From Cheiracanthium punctorium (taxonomy: Eukaryota; Arthropoda; Arachnida; Araneae; Cheiracanthiidae), in NCBI GenBank assembly GCA_038373885.1, contig JAWZYV010011616.1:248001-312000 (forward strand): a stretch of DNA of 64,000 nucleotides, written 5' to 3'. Positions 9,478 to 20,310 of the stretch are shown here, piece after piece. How positions within the stretch are numbered: position 1 is the stretch's first letter; every line of letters starts with the position of its first letter. The position numbers and the translations under genes were made by a program. The notes beneath the pieces were generated by a model. That model saw only the letters and a list, made by a program, of their open reading frames with translations, ran no database searches and had not been told where the DNA came from.

Positions 9478-10665
9478 CACAAACATTTCTCAATTTTACT
9501 GGTAATACAGACTTAACCCTTTAACGCGCAGTGTTCCCGTTCTGGGAACACCCAACTCTGACGTTTTGTCTGTTGCCAGTCACGAAGAATAGATTTGATT
9601 TCTATAAAAATAGTTGCGGGTGACATAGCTCCACGATAATCCTTTACTTTTTAGCACGTCATTTCCCGTCAAAAAATGGTCGCGATTATTTTTAACAGCA
9701 CTGACATCTGCTGAAAAATGGAAGAATGCGAGAAACAGCTGGATAGATTGCCCAATGCTGAAAAAAGGGCAGCCGTTGCCATCGCTCGATTTAACCTGCA
9801 CAGCTCGACTGCATCGCTCGACTTAACCTGTGCCTGCACAGCCAGCTGCCGTCAAAAAAAAGAGTCTCTAGATCTGTGGCACGCGATGAACGTTTCGATC
9901 GTCCGCCATCTTGCTGGTAGTTAAGTCGAGCGATGGCAACGGCTGCCCTTTTTTCAGCATTGGGAAAGGGTTGCGCCTCAAAGGGTTAATCTGCATGTAC
10001 TAAAAGAAGCTGCAGAATAAACATTCTCTGGTCATTCATCAACGCATTGTGAATATTTTCAACATTCTGAATAAAAGCATTTCAAAAAGCAAACCTTTAA
10101 AAGTTGATTTTGCACTAAACCTATTATGTATTTACAGAAATAAAAATGTTACTCAGTCTTCATTCAGTTCTTATCGATATCTCTAACAAACATTTCTCAG
10201 TTTTACTGGTAATACAGAAACGACTTAATCTGCATGTACTAAAGGAAGCAGCAGAATCAACATTCTCTGGTCATTTATCAACTCATCGTGAATATTTTCA
10301 ACATTCTGAATAAAAGCATTTCAAAAAGCAAACCTTTGTAAGTTGATTTTGCACTGAACCTATTATTTATTTACAGAAATAAAAATGTTACATAGTCTTC
10401 ATTCAGTTCTTATTGATATCTCTAACAAACATTTCTCAGTTTTACTGGTAATACAGAAACGACTTAATCTGTATGTACTAAAGGAAGCAGCAGAATAAAC
10501 ATTCTCTGGTCATTTATCAACTTATTGTGAATATTTTCAACATTCTGAATAAAAGCATTTCAAAAAGCAAACCTTTGTAAGTTGATTTTGCACTGAACCT
10601 ATTATTTATTTACAGAAATAAAAATGTTACTTAGTCTTCATTCAGTTCTTATCGATATCTCTAAC
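9478..10665. repeat. three tandem 239-bp units, the first split by a MITE
   Basis: Units begin with AAACATTTCTCAGTTTTACT at 10188 and 10427 (period 239). An older, more diverged first unit starts at about 9481 and resumes after the MITE at 9990. All three contain GGTAATACAG...TTAATCTGCATGTACTAAA. The latest two units are almost identical. Confidence 0.9.
9517..9985 (+). mobile_element. piggyBac-like TTAA MITE, copy 1 (complete)
   Basis: Ends are CCCTTTAACGCGCA on the left and TTGCGCCTCAAAGGG on the right, flanked by TTAA at 9513-9516 and 9986-9989. TTAA duplication with CCCTTT-type ends is the signature of piggyBac-superfamily elements. A single-copy left part (about 200 bp) is followed by two inverted arms of about 150 bp (AATGCTGAAAAAAGGGCAGC ... 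and its complement) around a short centre; part of the left arm is deleted here. No transposase is present. A short ORF in the left arm recurs in other copies only because the DNA is shared. Confidence 0.85.
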
Positions 10666-11377
10666 ACACGCTTTCTAAGCTTCCTTTTGCTGCGGGACTT
10701 TAGAAATAAATGTACTCCGCCCGAAGCGATTGTTTTAAACTCCATTGGGTATTTTCCCCATTTTATCTGGGTTTAACTTCGCATCGTGATGCACTCTAAA
10801 CTAGTTGCGTCTTACATTTGAGAGCTTTAACACAGAAAGTAAAAAAAAGGAAGAAAGTGTTTCCACCCAAATGAAAGCCATCGAAAGTTGCGGCAACGAA
10901 ATCCGAACTTTTATTTAAGATAAAATGTTCATTTTCAGATATCATTCAGTTTCAAATTGAAAATAGTTTTACTCCGCAGGAATACATTTTAGTAGTACTT
11001 TCGGTGTTTTTATGAGTGAATATGTTTTCTTTTTCAGTTGTATACTTCCCAAACTTCGACAACAGAATGATTGATTACAATAAAATGCATCTATACATTT
11101 TGATTTGTGACGTGGTTTTTGTGTTATGAAGGGTACAAAATATGCAAATTTAGCTTAACAAGGAAACCACCACAGCAGTATCACTGAAAATATGACTGGT
11201 TATCCGGCTATTCATGTTGATAAGCATCGAGTATGATAGTTTGCACAGAAAAGCACAGAACACTTTTGTTACACAGGTAAGTAATTTTTACGACGAAAAA
11301 AATCTACTTCATATTGCACAGGTAAGGAAATGTGTTTGAAGTTCGATTTTCCAGGTTCGACCTAAACCATTTCGTTA
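10666..11377. other. intergenic DNA without recognised feature
   Basis: Composition is slightly less A/T-rich than average near 10670-10810, but no coding frame, terminal repeat or pol III box was recognised. Confidence 0.4.
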
Positions 11378-11605
11378 CTACTGTCGGCCATTGGCGGCGG
11401 CCACGAAACGTTCTCTGTGTACTGCCGCCCTATGGCGGCATCCAGCGAAATTCTCTGCGTACTACCGCCGCCCAATGGCGGCATCCAAGAAGCGTTCTCT
11501 GGGTACTACCACCACCCAATTTAGGCAACCAAGAAGCGTTCTCTGGGTACTACCCCCGCATGCACCAAATGGCGGCATCCGCGAAACAAGTACTAACGCC
11601 ACTCC
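11378..11605 (+). repeat. GC-rich 43-bp minisatellite
   Basis: Five degenerate units run in order, each with an AATGGCGGCATCC-like core followed by AAGCGTTCTCTGGGTACTAC. Unit length is about 40-45 bp. The GCCGCC...GGCGGC parts can pair. Two overlapping ORFs of 89 and 98 codons cross the array in different frames, so they are by-products of the repeat. Confidence 0.8.
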
Positions 11606-12518
11606 ACTTAAAGGTTATGTGGATATGATTACCGCGGTTGCAAACAATTCCGGAATATAATGAACCACTTTTTGTAAACGGTAATTTTTGCGCTACAATA
11701 TAGCGAAGTTTTTGATTTTTCGATGAATGCCGCAAAACGCGTTTCCGTAGCATACGCTTCTGTACAGTGCAAACACTTGTGGAAAACTCCCCAGTACCAC
11801 GAATATATAACCGCAGCCAGTTCCTTCGTACAGAAAATGTTAAATGGACCGACACAGACACGCATGTTTCAGGTGTTCTCCAAAAACTAACATCAAATGC
11901 AGAGGCATATTATCTTTTTAGATAATTTCTATCACCACGATGAATAAATGTGTCTCTATATATATAATTGGTGTAATAACTAAGCAAGAATGATATGCGT
12001 TTGTGGCCTGGGATATAAAGTGAGGAAGACGTATAAAAGAAAGGGGTGCGAAAAATCGAGACGTGGCTAAAAGTAAAATGAAATATAAAATTAAGTTTTG
12101 TTAAAATAAACAACTGTTTATTTATGGATGTGCGATTAAAAATTTCATTAATTACTTTGTACAATGTGGTATTTCTTTTTCACTGAAGTTTTAATACGTG
12201 CCTTGAAATTAAATTTGAATATGCTTTTGATGAGAAAACATTTCAAAATTTTTTAGATTATTTTTTAAGTTTGAAAGCTATTTATTCTGTGTAATACAGA
12301 CTTTCGAAGAGAGTACTTTTATGTGCTAATTACATGTTTAATACTTAAGCAGCACACTGTACTATAATACAAAAGCAACCTAAGTTACAAACATAAGTTC
12401 AGACAGTGTTTGGCGCTGTACGATTCCAAAGCCATGAACCTTCAGCTTTTTTAAAATTTATTTTTAAAAAAAATGAGTTACCAAAATTATCATATCTTAA
12501 CAATCTGTAGAAGTAACT
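11606..12518. other. intergenic DNA
   Basis: Nothing recognisable. Minus-strand ORFs at 11550-11865 overlap the minisatellite and each other in different frames and lack splice or composition support. Confidence 0.4.
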
Positions 12519-12573
12519 GGCACAAGATATGACAATTACCACATTTTATGTGGTAAATGTCATATCCTGTGCC
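12519..12573. repeat. 26-bp-arm inverted repeat (hairpin)
   Basis: Arms GGCACAAGATATGACAATTA... (12519-12544) and its complement (12548-12573) match at 24 of 26 positions around a 3-base loop. It may be a MITE relic or cruciform. The loop is too short for a standard microRNA precursor. Confidence 0.75.
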
Positions 12574-13439
12574 AATGTGGTAATGATTTCAAATTTACCA
12601 GATTGAACTTTGCGATAATGGTATGGCAAAATTATTACACACATCTTCTGTAGAAGTAGCTAAGAGAGAATTTTCAAAATTTTCACATTGTATGTGGACA
12701 TAACTATTATTGAGGTGTGTAGAAAACTTACACACAGGAATTCCGGAATTAATACATTTTATGAAGAAATAACTGCTAGCTCGAAGCAGCTATTATCACA
12801 ACACAAGTAGCTAGCTGGCAAAGAAATGAGGAATAATCACACCATATGATGAGATAATTAGTAGATATATGTTTTAATTGTAAGAATAGTTTGACAAAAA
12901 GTTTGGAATCATCATTTAGAATAAAGAACTGACTAGTTGAGATATCCATTTTCTACAAAATTGTTCAAATTACTCGTATATTGAGAGGCCGAAAATATCT
13001 TTTTTCTTCCCACCAAACATTTTCTTTCGAAGAATACCTGAAAGAAAATTAATTGCGTACTTTGTATAGCTTGGATATGTAATACAAAAGCATACTTATT
13101 TAACAGTAGGACTTTTGCATGCATTGTGAAAAGATCTTTTATAGAATTTAAGTTCTTAAAAATATACTAGAAACTTAATAAAATTTGAATTTATTTGCAT
13201 TAACTTAGTGCATGCCGGTATATGGCACATACGAAATATTAAATTAAGTTTAATGTAAAAACTGCATCAAATATAATTCGTCCAAATCAGATTATAAATA
13301 TTTGCTGTATTTACATTTCCCGGGTCTCGATTGCTGCATCAACTGTCAGATTTTCTTTAAAAATGATGAATAAAGTAAGCTTTTATATGATACCTTTCAG
13401 TCCTTAAAGTTCATTAATTTCATACATATTGAATAACAT

Positions 13440-13445
13440 TTTATT
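13440..13445 (-). terminator. polyadenylation signal of the receptor gene
   Basis: AATAAA on the minus strand lies 17 bases after the stop codon of the receptor gene, giving a very short 3' untranslated region if used. Confidence 0.5.
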
Positions 13446-13461
13446 CGGGAAAAAACTTGAA

Positions 13462-14685
13462 TTATCCCTTAAGTTGAATGATTAAAAATCCATACGTCAG
13501 CATACCGCCAAATGTAGTAAACAGCAGAGTCTTTTCCAAATAAACCAAGTCCCATGCTGTCAAGCGCATAACGGGCCTTCCGGTCATCATTTTTAAAATT
13601 GCTAATTTTCTGACATCCTGGGAGGCGAGAGGTGTTTCATCTTCATCAACGACCTTCTCGTAAACGCTCTCGTATATGTTTCTTATCTCTTCTTGTTGCT
13701 TCGGAATTTCGGAAGTTCCGTAAGTAATGGATATAATTCCGACGATGCTGAAGTATAAATACAAAATCCCTTCCAACGGGTGCAAGTGTGTTAAAGTGCC
13801 TAGTTCCATCTCAAGCGCAAGACCTGAGAAACCTGCTGCGACCAGAAAGCAAAGCAGCGTGAAGATGGGGAATGAAAACACCTCCTCGTGGCATTTTACT
13901 ATTTCCAGGAGTTCTTTGTGCGTTCGCGAGTGCTTAGAAATGGAACCTTCCCAAATTCTTGAATTGCGAAGATCGTTTTTTGCGTCTTCGAGGTAACATA
14001 TGAGCTTGAGCGTCGTGTAGCAGAACGCCAGCGTAAAGAGCGAAGGAAACCATATGAATTCGGCGGTGTAGGCGAATGTGCACAGGAAAATGACTGCTTT
14101 GTTGACGCTATCGGATTCGCTGCTTTTGTAACCTAAAAACCACACTTTAGTATAATCAGATATTGGTGTATCCGAAATGAACGTGACGTATATGGGGTAC
14201 ATGAAAGGAACAACAAAAGCCAGACATGCTTGAAAAATATTTATGCAGAGGTACAAAAAATGCCTTTTGCAGATTCTGTTTGGTATGTGATACCGATCAC
14301 TTGCGTTTTCATAGCAGTCTTTAAGAACAGAGCATATTTTGTGGCTTCGGATGTTAACCACGTGCCATATGCCTACCGAAAAAATACTGATGCAGACGTT
14401 AGAGAGTCTCGATTTCAGTCCATTTCTAAATGCCTCACTTTGATGATTCATCAAAAATGCAACGTTGTAGACCATTAGTAAATGCAAAAGAATAGGGAAA
14501 GGTTTCAGAATTGTTGAAAAGAACAGCTTTGTTCGCGATCTACTTACTTTTGTTTCAACTTTCCAAATACCTGTTACGTAGAAAAGTTTCAATATCCAAA
14601 TATTTGCTTTTTTGTTGCAAAAATTTCTGAATAAAGAATTTTTGGGGGTTTTCATTCTCACAATCTTATTGTTTGAAAAAAACAT
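13462..14685 (-). CDS. gustatory-receptor-like 7TM chemoreceptor
   Basis: This 407-codon frame encodes a polytopic membrane protein with about seven hydrophobic segments, at roughly residues 56-80, 93-111, 141-171, 196-231, 270-294, 305-326 and 384-404. The C terminus carries TYGFLIIQL, matching the TYhhhhhQF motif of arthropod gustatory receptors except for a final Leu in place of Phe. Length (about 350-450 residues) and the poorly conserved N-terminal part fit that family. Such receptors sit in the neuron membrane with an intracellular N terminus and act as ligand-gated cation channels; the ligand cannot be guessed. The start is taken at the ATG at 14685 (context AAAATG); a GTG two codons upstream is not a likely start in a nuclear gene, and a second in-frame ATG follows at codon 11. 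The whole frame is one exon, with no stop or frameshift, so it may be functional. A small upstream noncoding exon cannot be excluded. Confidence 0.8.
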   Translation of the reverse strand: MFFSNNKIVRMKTPKNSLFRNFCNKKANIWILKLFYVTGIWKVETKVSRSRTKLFFSTILKPFPILLHLLMVYNVAFLMNHQSEAFRNGLKSRLSNVCISIFSVGIWHVVNIRSHKICSVLKDCYENASDRYHIPNRICKRHFLYLCINIFQACLAFVVPFMYPIYVTFISDTPISDYTKVWFLGYKSSESDSVNKAVIFLCTFAYTAEFIWFPSLFTLAFCYTTLKLICYLEDAKNDLRNSRIWEGSISKHSRTHKELLEIVKCHEEVFSFPIFTLLCFLVAAGFSGLALEMELGTLTHLHPLEGILYLYFSIVGIISITYGTSEIPKQQEEIRNIYESVYEKVVDEDETPLASQDVRKLAILKMMTGRPVMRLTAWDLVYLEKTLLFTTFGGMLTYGFLIIQLKG

Positions 14686-17600
14686 TTTCACAGATAGTAG
14701 TAATACTTTTTATTAAAGTCTCTATTACAAATCTGTACTCGTAGAACTATAGTTTTATCAGAATTCTTAACAAGATGTCTATTTCACAAAAAGCTCTATG
14801 TTGTTGGTTTAGCTTTTACTTAATCAAGAGACATATACAAATCATATCATGAACTACAATATCTGTATTTCTTCTGTAATTCTCTATTGTCTATTACAAA
14901 TCTGCACTTAGTTTTAGCAGAATGCTCAACTAGATGCTTATTTCACAAAAAGCTCTGTGCTGTTTGTTTTACTTATTGAAGAGACACATACATATCTTAC
15001 TATAAAGAAATACAAAGCGAAATTCTATATTTACGAATAATCTATTCAGACTAAAATTGCATATTTTTTTACAATCATTTATTTTATTATTTGCAAAATA
15101 TAATAGCATTCAGTGAAAAAACTGTGATTGCATCGAATACGAAAATGGAAAATAAAGTCCTTGTCAGATACAAAAATTAATATTTTGTCGTGTACATTTA
15201 CAAAACATTTACTTTGCAATTTTTAACTTACGCTAAATTAATGAATAACTGAGTCTATAGTTTCTTTCTGATTTAAGTTAAGCAAACTTATCTGAGCTCT
15301 AAAATTCCATTCTACTCATAAAATCAATGCTCATTAAAAGTCACACTTAATTTTTATATTTACGTATTTCCTCTATCTTAGAAGAGCAAATTAGAAATTC
15401 AACGATTCTTAATGTTTGCACGGAAATTAACATTTTCTAAACATGAAGAACAAGGTATTTTGATGAATACATACGAAAGCTAACATTTTCCATATTTTAC
15501 TTAAAACAGTTCTTGGTATCCTGTATTTTGTTTCTTTTTTTAACATAAAATAGTCACTATTTTATAAATAATATATTAAAACGGAGGACTGCACAACTAC
15601 TATAAATGATATGAACTCGAAAGAGTGTTTCCTAAGCCGACCACAATATTTGCCCGCTGCGAGCTACTGACTCATTGAAGTGTTATCGTTTGAATCTTTC
15701 TGAGTAATACAATCGATAAAGTTATATCTAAATGGTGTAAAACATAATTTCGAGAAATGCACTAATGAAATGCCTGGACAACAGTTTCCATAAAAGCAGC
15801 CCTTTTCCAAGCATATTGCATAATGCCATTTTAATCAGCTGCTTTCGTGGAATCGATTTTTATCCGATAATGGCTTTTAGAAATTATATGTTAGCTCTAA
15901 ACTCCACTTTGTATGACGAAAAAAAAATTGAAAAAATAATTAGACGTTGTCGGGTTTAATTTGGAGCCCTTTGTAGATCAAACAACTTTATGATATAGTT
16001 AAGAAAACAATAGTCTAGGTCACTGCATTTGCGTGGGTATAAATTAAAATTCCTGGTAAGCTTGTGTGCAGTATAAAGCAGAAATGTTACTGTAAAAGAC
16101 TACTGCAGTCGATTTCAATGGTAATCGATGAGAAAGTTTATTAAGTATTGTTTAGGTATAGAAAGAAACCATAAAACTACATTAATGCAAAACTTAAATA
16201 AATAAGTAACAGCTCTCACAATGTGAATATGAAACTTTGACAAATGCAGTTTCTACATTTTTATAAATGACTTTTGAGCTTTTTTTAGGAAATTTTGTTT
16301 TTAAAAAATCCGGAAAATAGAGTTGGAGTATTTTTTATTTAATTTTGTTTATTTTTCTACGATTCATATTTAAAAAATTAAACATTAACACAGCAAAATT
16401 AGAAATGGGAAATTTCTTTATCCTGTTAAGATAACTAACCAATTTCCATTGTAGTTACTTATCATTTGTTATATAGAGAGATGAAATACAGAATTCTGTA
16501 AAATATATGAAAAGTAGATGGTAATAATTTTAGAAAACTACGCTTATGAAGATGTTGAAACGTAGAACAGTTTCGGGGGGACGATTAATTTTTTATTCAC
16601 TGTTATAAAAATTTACTGAAATAAACGTCCATTGTCTGGCAGCATGCCTGTGAGACAATGACCATTTTCGCATTTCCGGTGTCGAAGAAAACGGTTAATT
16701 TCCTTTCACATGTTATCTTAAGAAACTGTATCTCTCCGTTATTTTCAGTCACAGAATCATGTTTTACTGTTTCCGAAAAAACAAGATTCTTTCCGTTATT
16801 TTCAGGCAGGAAATTCATTTTTTCCCTATTAAAGAAAGGTATTTTTCTTGTTTCCCCATATCCCAAAGAATGATTTTAAGCATTATTTAAAATTATAGAA
16901 TCAGGTTTTGCATCACATTTGAAATGTATTATACCTTATTTTCCAATAAGCGACATTAATGGACAAAACCGGGTACTTACACACTTTCAAAAATAATTTA
17001 TTTACCCCAGAATATAGTTTCTATACATTAAAAAATAGTCATTTTTGAAACCAACGTCCTTATTCATTAAAATACATTGCAATATATTCAAATAGAAATT
17101 GAAGCACTTTATTCATGCAGTTATACTACACGTGAAAAAAAGCTGTCCAAGTCCCACTTTCCCATATATATAAATATATGTAGGTAGGTGGATAAACAGC
17201 ATTAACAAAGTTTTTATGCATTCTTAGTTGTTAAAATATAGAAATAGTTTTTGTAACTGCACCAATAGTTTCAATATTTTTTTTGAGAGGGGGTAGGGGG
17301 AAGTGGTCCATCTGGTTTCTAAAACACCAGGTTTGTCTTAAAAAATGTACATACATGTACATATAATGTTATAAATAATGCACAGTTAAAAATATATTTG
17401 AATTATTCGTTTTCTTCATTTTTCTATCAGATCTACAATCTATGATTAATAGCCCGAGAAAATAAATTTTAAATCAAGGAAAATAGATTACATACATCTT
17501 AATGCACTGTACAAAAATATTTTTTTAATAAATAGAATACAATTTCACTATAGTCTCTAGTTATAAAACAAATTCAGAGTACAGTATGAATACAAAAATG

Positions 17601-20070
17601 CGATCATGGTAAACAAGCTGTGATCAAAGCAGCAAACAAACTTATTTACTTCCTTTATGTGAAATAGTGCTTACAGTTCACTTATTTGAGTCGAAGTAAT
17701 CATAACTTCATTTGTTTTACAACAGCTGCGAGATTTTTATAATCCAATCGTAAGAAACAACGTCCATTGAAGTAAAATATTTACCGAAAACATCCCCTCC
17801 ATATTTAGGTTGAATTTCTTTCACAACTATGAATATTAAAAGATGCATTTGGTATTCGGATATAAAATAAAATTATCACAAACGAATACACCGAGAAGTA
17901 AGCTTCGACGTGCCTAATGCATTAACGCAGCACCCTTAGCAAAAGGACTTAGCATTCAGTAACATCCACTCCAATTATCTGCAGTGTCTATTACATGCAT
18001 AATACGACGATATTTTTATACGTTTAAGGGATATAAACTTCAACTTGAACTGCAGGCAGAATGAGCGAAGAACGTATTGCATTCAAAATTGCTAAAATCA
18101 GCTTTGTGGGTATTGTTTTAATTAAGAGAGGAAGTGACTTGAAGACATTTCAGCCGTCCAAGCTCGCATAGGTGCCAGAAGGAGGCCAGAATAGGTGGCA
18201 GAGGATAGGTGCCAGAAAGTCCTTGAAGAACTAGACTTCAGAAGATTCACAGATAATTTTAGATTTTTAACAGAACTTCCGATACAAAACAGCAAAAATG
18301 CTTTATTCACCAATAAGGGATATTCTCCTGTAAAAAACAAGTAGACTTTATCTGTGAAATTCAGATTTTTCATAACAGTGTTCTAAAGCAGAATTATATT
18401 CAAATAATTTATCTTTAAAATTTGGGTAGTTTTTGGTAACACTAAATGCTGACCAAAAGGAAACCAATAAATATAATGAAATAAAATATCATAAGAAACT
18501 GCATCTGAAAATAAAGAGATATTTTTGCTCTCCCAATCAGAGTTTATAAACACATAGTAAAGTATATATTGATATCCAGGAATATAGTTTGATTAAGTCT
18601 ATGGGGAAGTCACTAAAACAATTGATCGTACCACAGGAGATGAACTACAGACTCATAAAACATATTTTAAAATTCTTTACACAAATTTAATAGTCTACAT
18701 GATTATTATACAAAAAGTACAAGTACTTAAAATAGTTTCTGACAGTTATTGTAATTATCATTCTGTTTCTAGAAAAGTAAACAGTTTTTGATGTAAACAA
18801 TTTCGATTCGCAGTGTACACAAAATATTTCGCTACAACTAAATTTCAGAAAATTGATAATTTTTTTCCTTACAAATATACGCATTGATAATAAAATAAAA
18901 AAGGAATTTTCACAGCTACTCAGGAAAGATACAAAACTCCGTTTATTAAAATAAATATTTATTTCAATGATTGCATTGCTACATCAAATTTCTGAGGGCA
19001 TATTTTATATCACAATGTAAAAAGGTGCACTAACTAAATTTCTAAATTTTATACCTAAAGCATTCTTTGTCACTTCCTGAAAATACTAAGACTAAATTTT
19101 AGGCGAGAGTACAATATGATTACGAGTACATGCGGCATATTTATCTTCAAGGACCGAATAAAACTTTATGAGTTTTAGTATCACGAAAAGCGTTTAAGCT
19201 GGTTTACGAAAATTTCACTTTCTTATTTTCAATTTTCAGAATTGGACTGCGCAATACACTAGAGCCAATTGTCTCCGGACATTCAGTTAAGTAAAACGGA
19301 ATGAACTAAGGAAGAAATACTCGACTATTTTGAAGGGACTTCTCAGACAAAACCTATTTAATTCCACTTTCTATGGTGCTGGAGACGGCATCACACAAAA
19401 GTAACCCGCAGTTTTTCGCTTTTCAGGGAAATGGAGTCTTTCAAAGGGATATTTTATTTTTCAATTTCCTGCATTAAAAGGAAATTTTAGGAGCGTCTGT
19501 ACACGTTATTGAAATCCGTGTTTTTTAAAAAAGAATTTCAACAACTCAGCTAAAGAAAAAAGGTTTATTCCGTGTACGGTGTTGAATTGTGTGAGTGAAG
19601 TTGTGTTTTGTTTTAAAGTTTTCCGTGTAAATATAATGAGTTTTAATCACGTTTCATTGAAAATGTATCAGTGATTTTGAAATGAAATATTACCCGCTTT
19701 TAAAAGTTTTGTCTTTCTACAAAGGAAATATGAATTTGGCTAAATTCGTATTTCCTTTGAAGTCATTCAACTAACTTGCCTGATTTCTTACATTATTATG
19801 CATAAAAGAAAAGAAAAAAGATTTGAAAAGAAGAATTGAGCTTTTTTTATTTATTAAAATAATAGTTTTCGTAAAAGTAACATAAGTCAAAACCCTGTTT
19901 ATCTTCATAACAACGTATTAATATGTTAGATTATTCATGATAAAAGTTTTATGAAGTACATTATCAGGACTAACGATTATATAATAATATTGTTACTATT
20001 TTGATGAGCATACGTATATATAGTACCTTTGACCAGATTAAACAAGGCTTTTTCTGACAGTATTTCATAG
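14686..20070. other. long AT-rich interval upstream of the receptor gene
   Basis: Contains the receptor promoter by position, but no clear TATA or initiator could be chosen. At 14700-15010 the motif ATTACAAATCTGTACTC...ATGTCTATTTCACAAAAAGC recurs once, a diverged duplication of about 180 bp. At 16730-16830 TCCGTTATTTTCAG recurs, giving imperfect repeats in both short ORFs there. At 18170-18220 ATAGGTGCCAGAA occurs twice with a GTGGCAGAG variant between, followed by an open stretch of about 45 codons of fairly coding-like composition to a TAG near 18345. None is strong enough to be called a gene. Confidence 0.4.
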
Positions 20071-20310
20071 GAAAGCCCGGAAGAATTCTCATCATTTCGT
20101 GAGCAGCAGAAACAGAATGTGTTTGCTGTCCATCGTGAATTTCAGATGTATAGAAGTTACGAATCTATGGATGAGCATAAATAACTTACGAAACATGATG
20201 CAACAGTTTGAAACTATAGTAACTACAACCCGGGGATGTAAAGCGGCAAAGCATGCGGGAATTGACTGTTCAACGATTTCAAATATCATTGGTTCTGAGA
20301 TACAACAAAA
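20071..20310 (+). other. coding-like segment, possible terminal exon or pseudogene
   Basis: After an acceptor-like CTGACAGTATTTCATAG (ends 20070) a frame is open for 37 codons to a TAA at 20182-20184; part reads EEFSSFREQQKQNVFAVHRE. A different frame then stays open past 20350 with equally protein-like content. The segment is richer in G+C than its surroundings. It may be a last exon, or a broken coding copy with one frameshift. No family is recognised. Confidence 0.25.

Noticed and set aside
9718..9924. Short ORF with a DRLPNAEKRAAVAIAR-like product repeated at 50048 and 53016
   Set aside because: Repeated only because it lies in the shared TTAA MITE arm; the frame is altered or stopped in other copies.
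11332..11861. Overlapping ORFs of 89-103 codons on both strands
   Set aside because: They arise from the 43-bp minisatellite and its flank in several frames at once.
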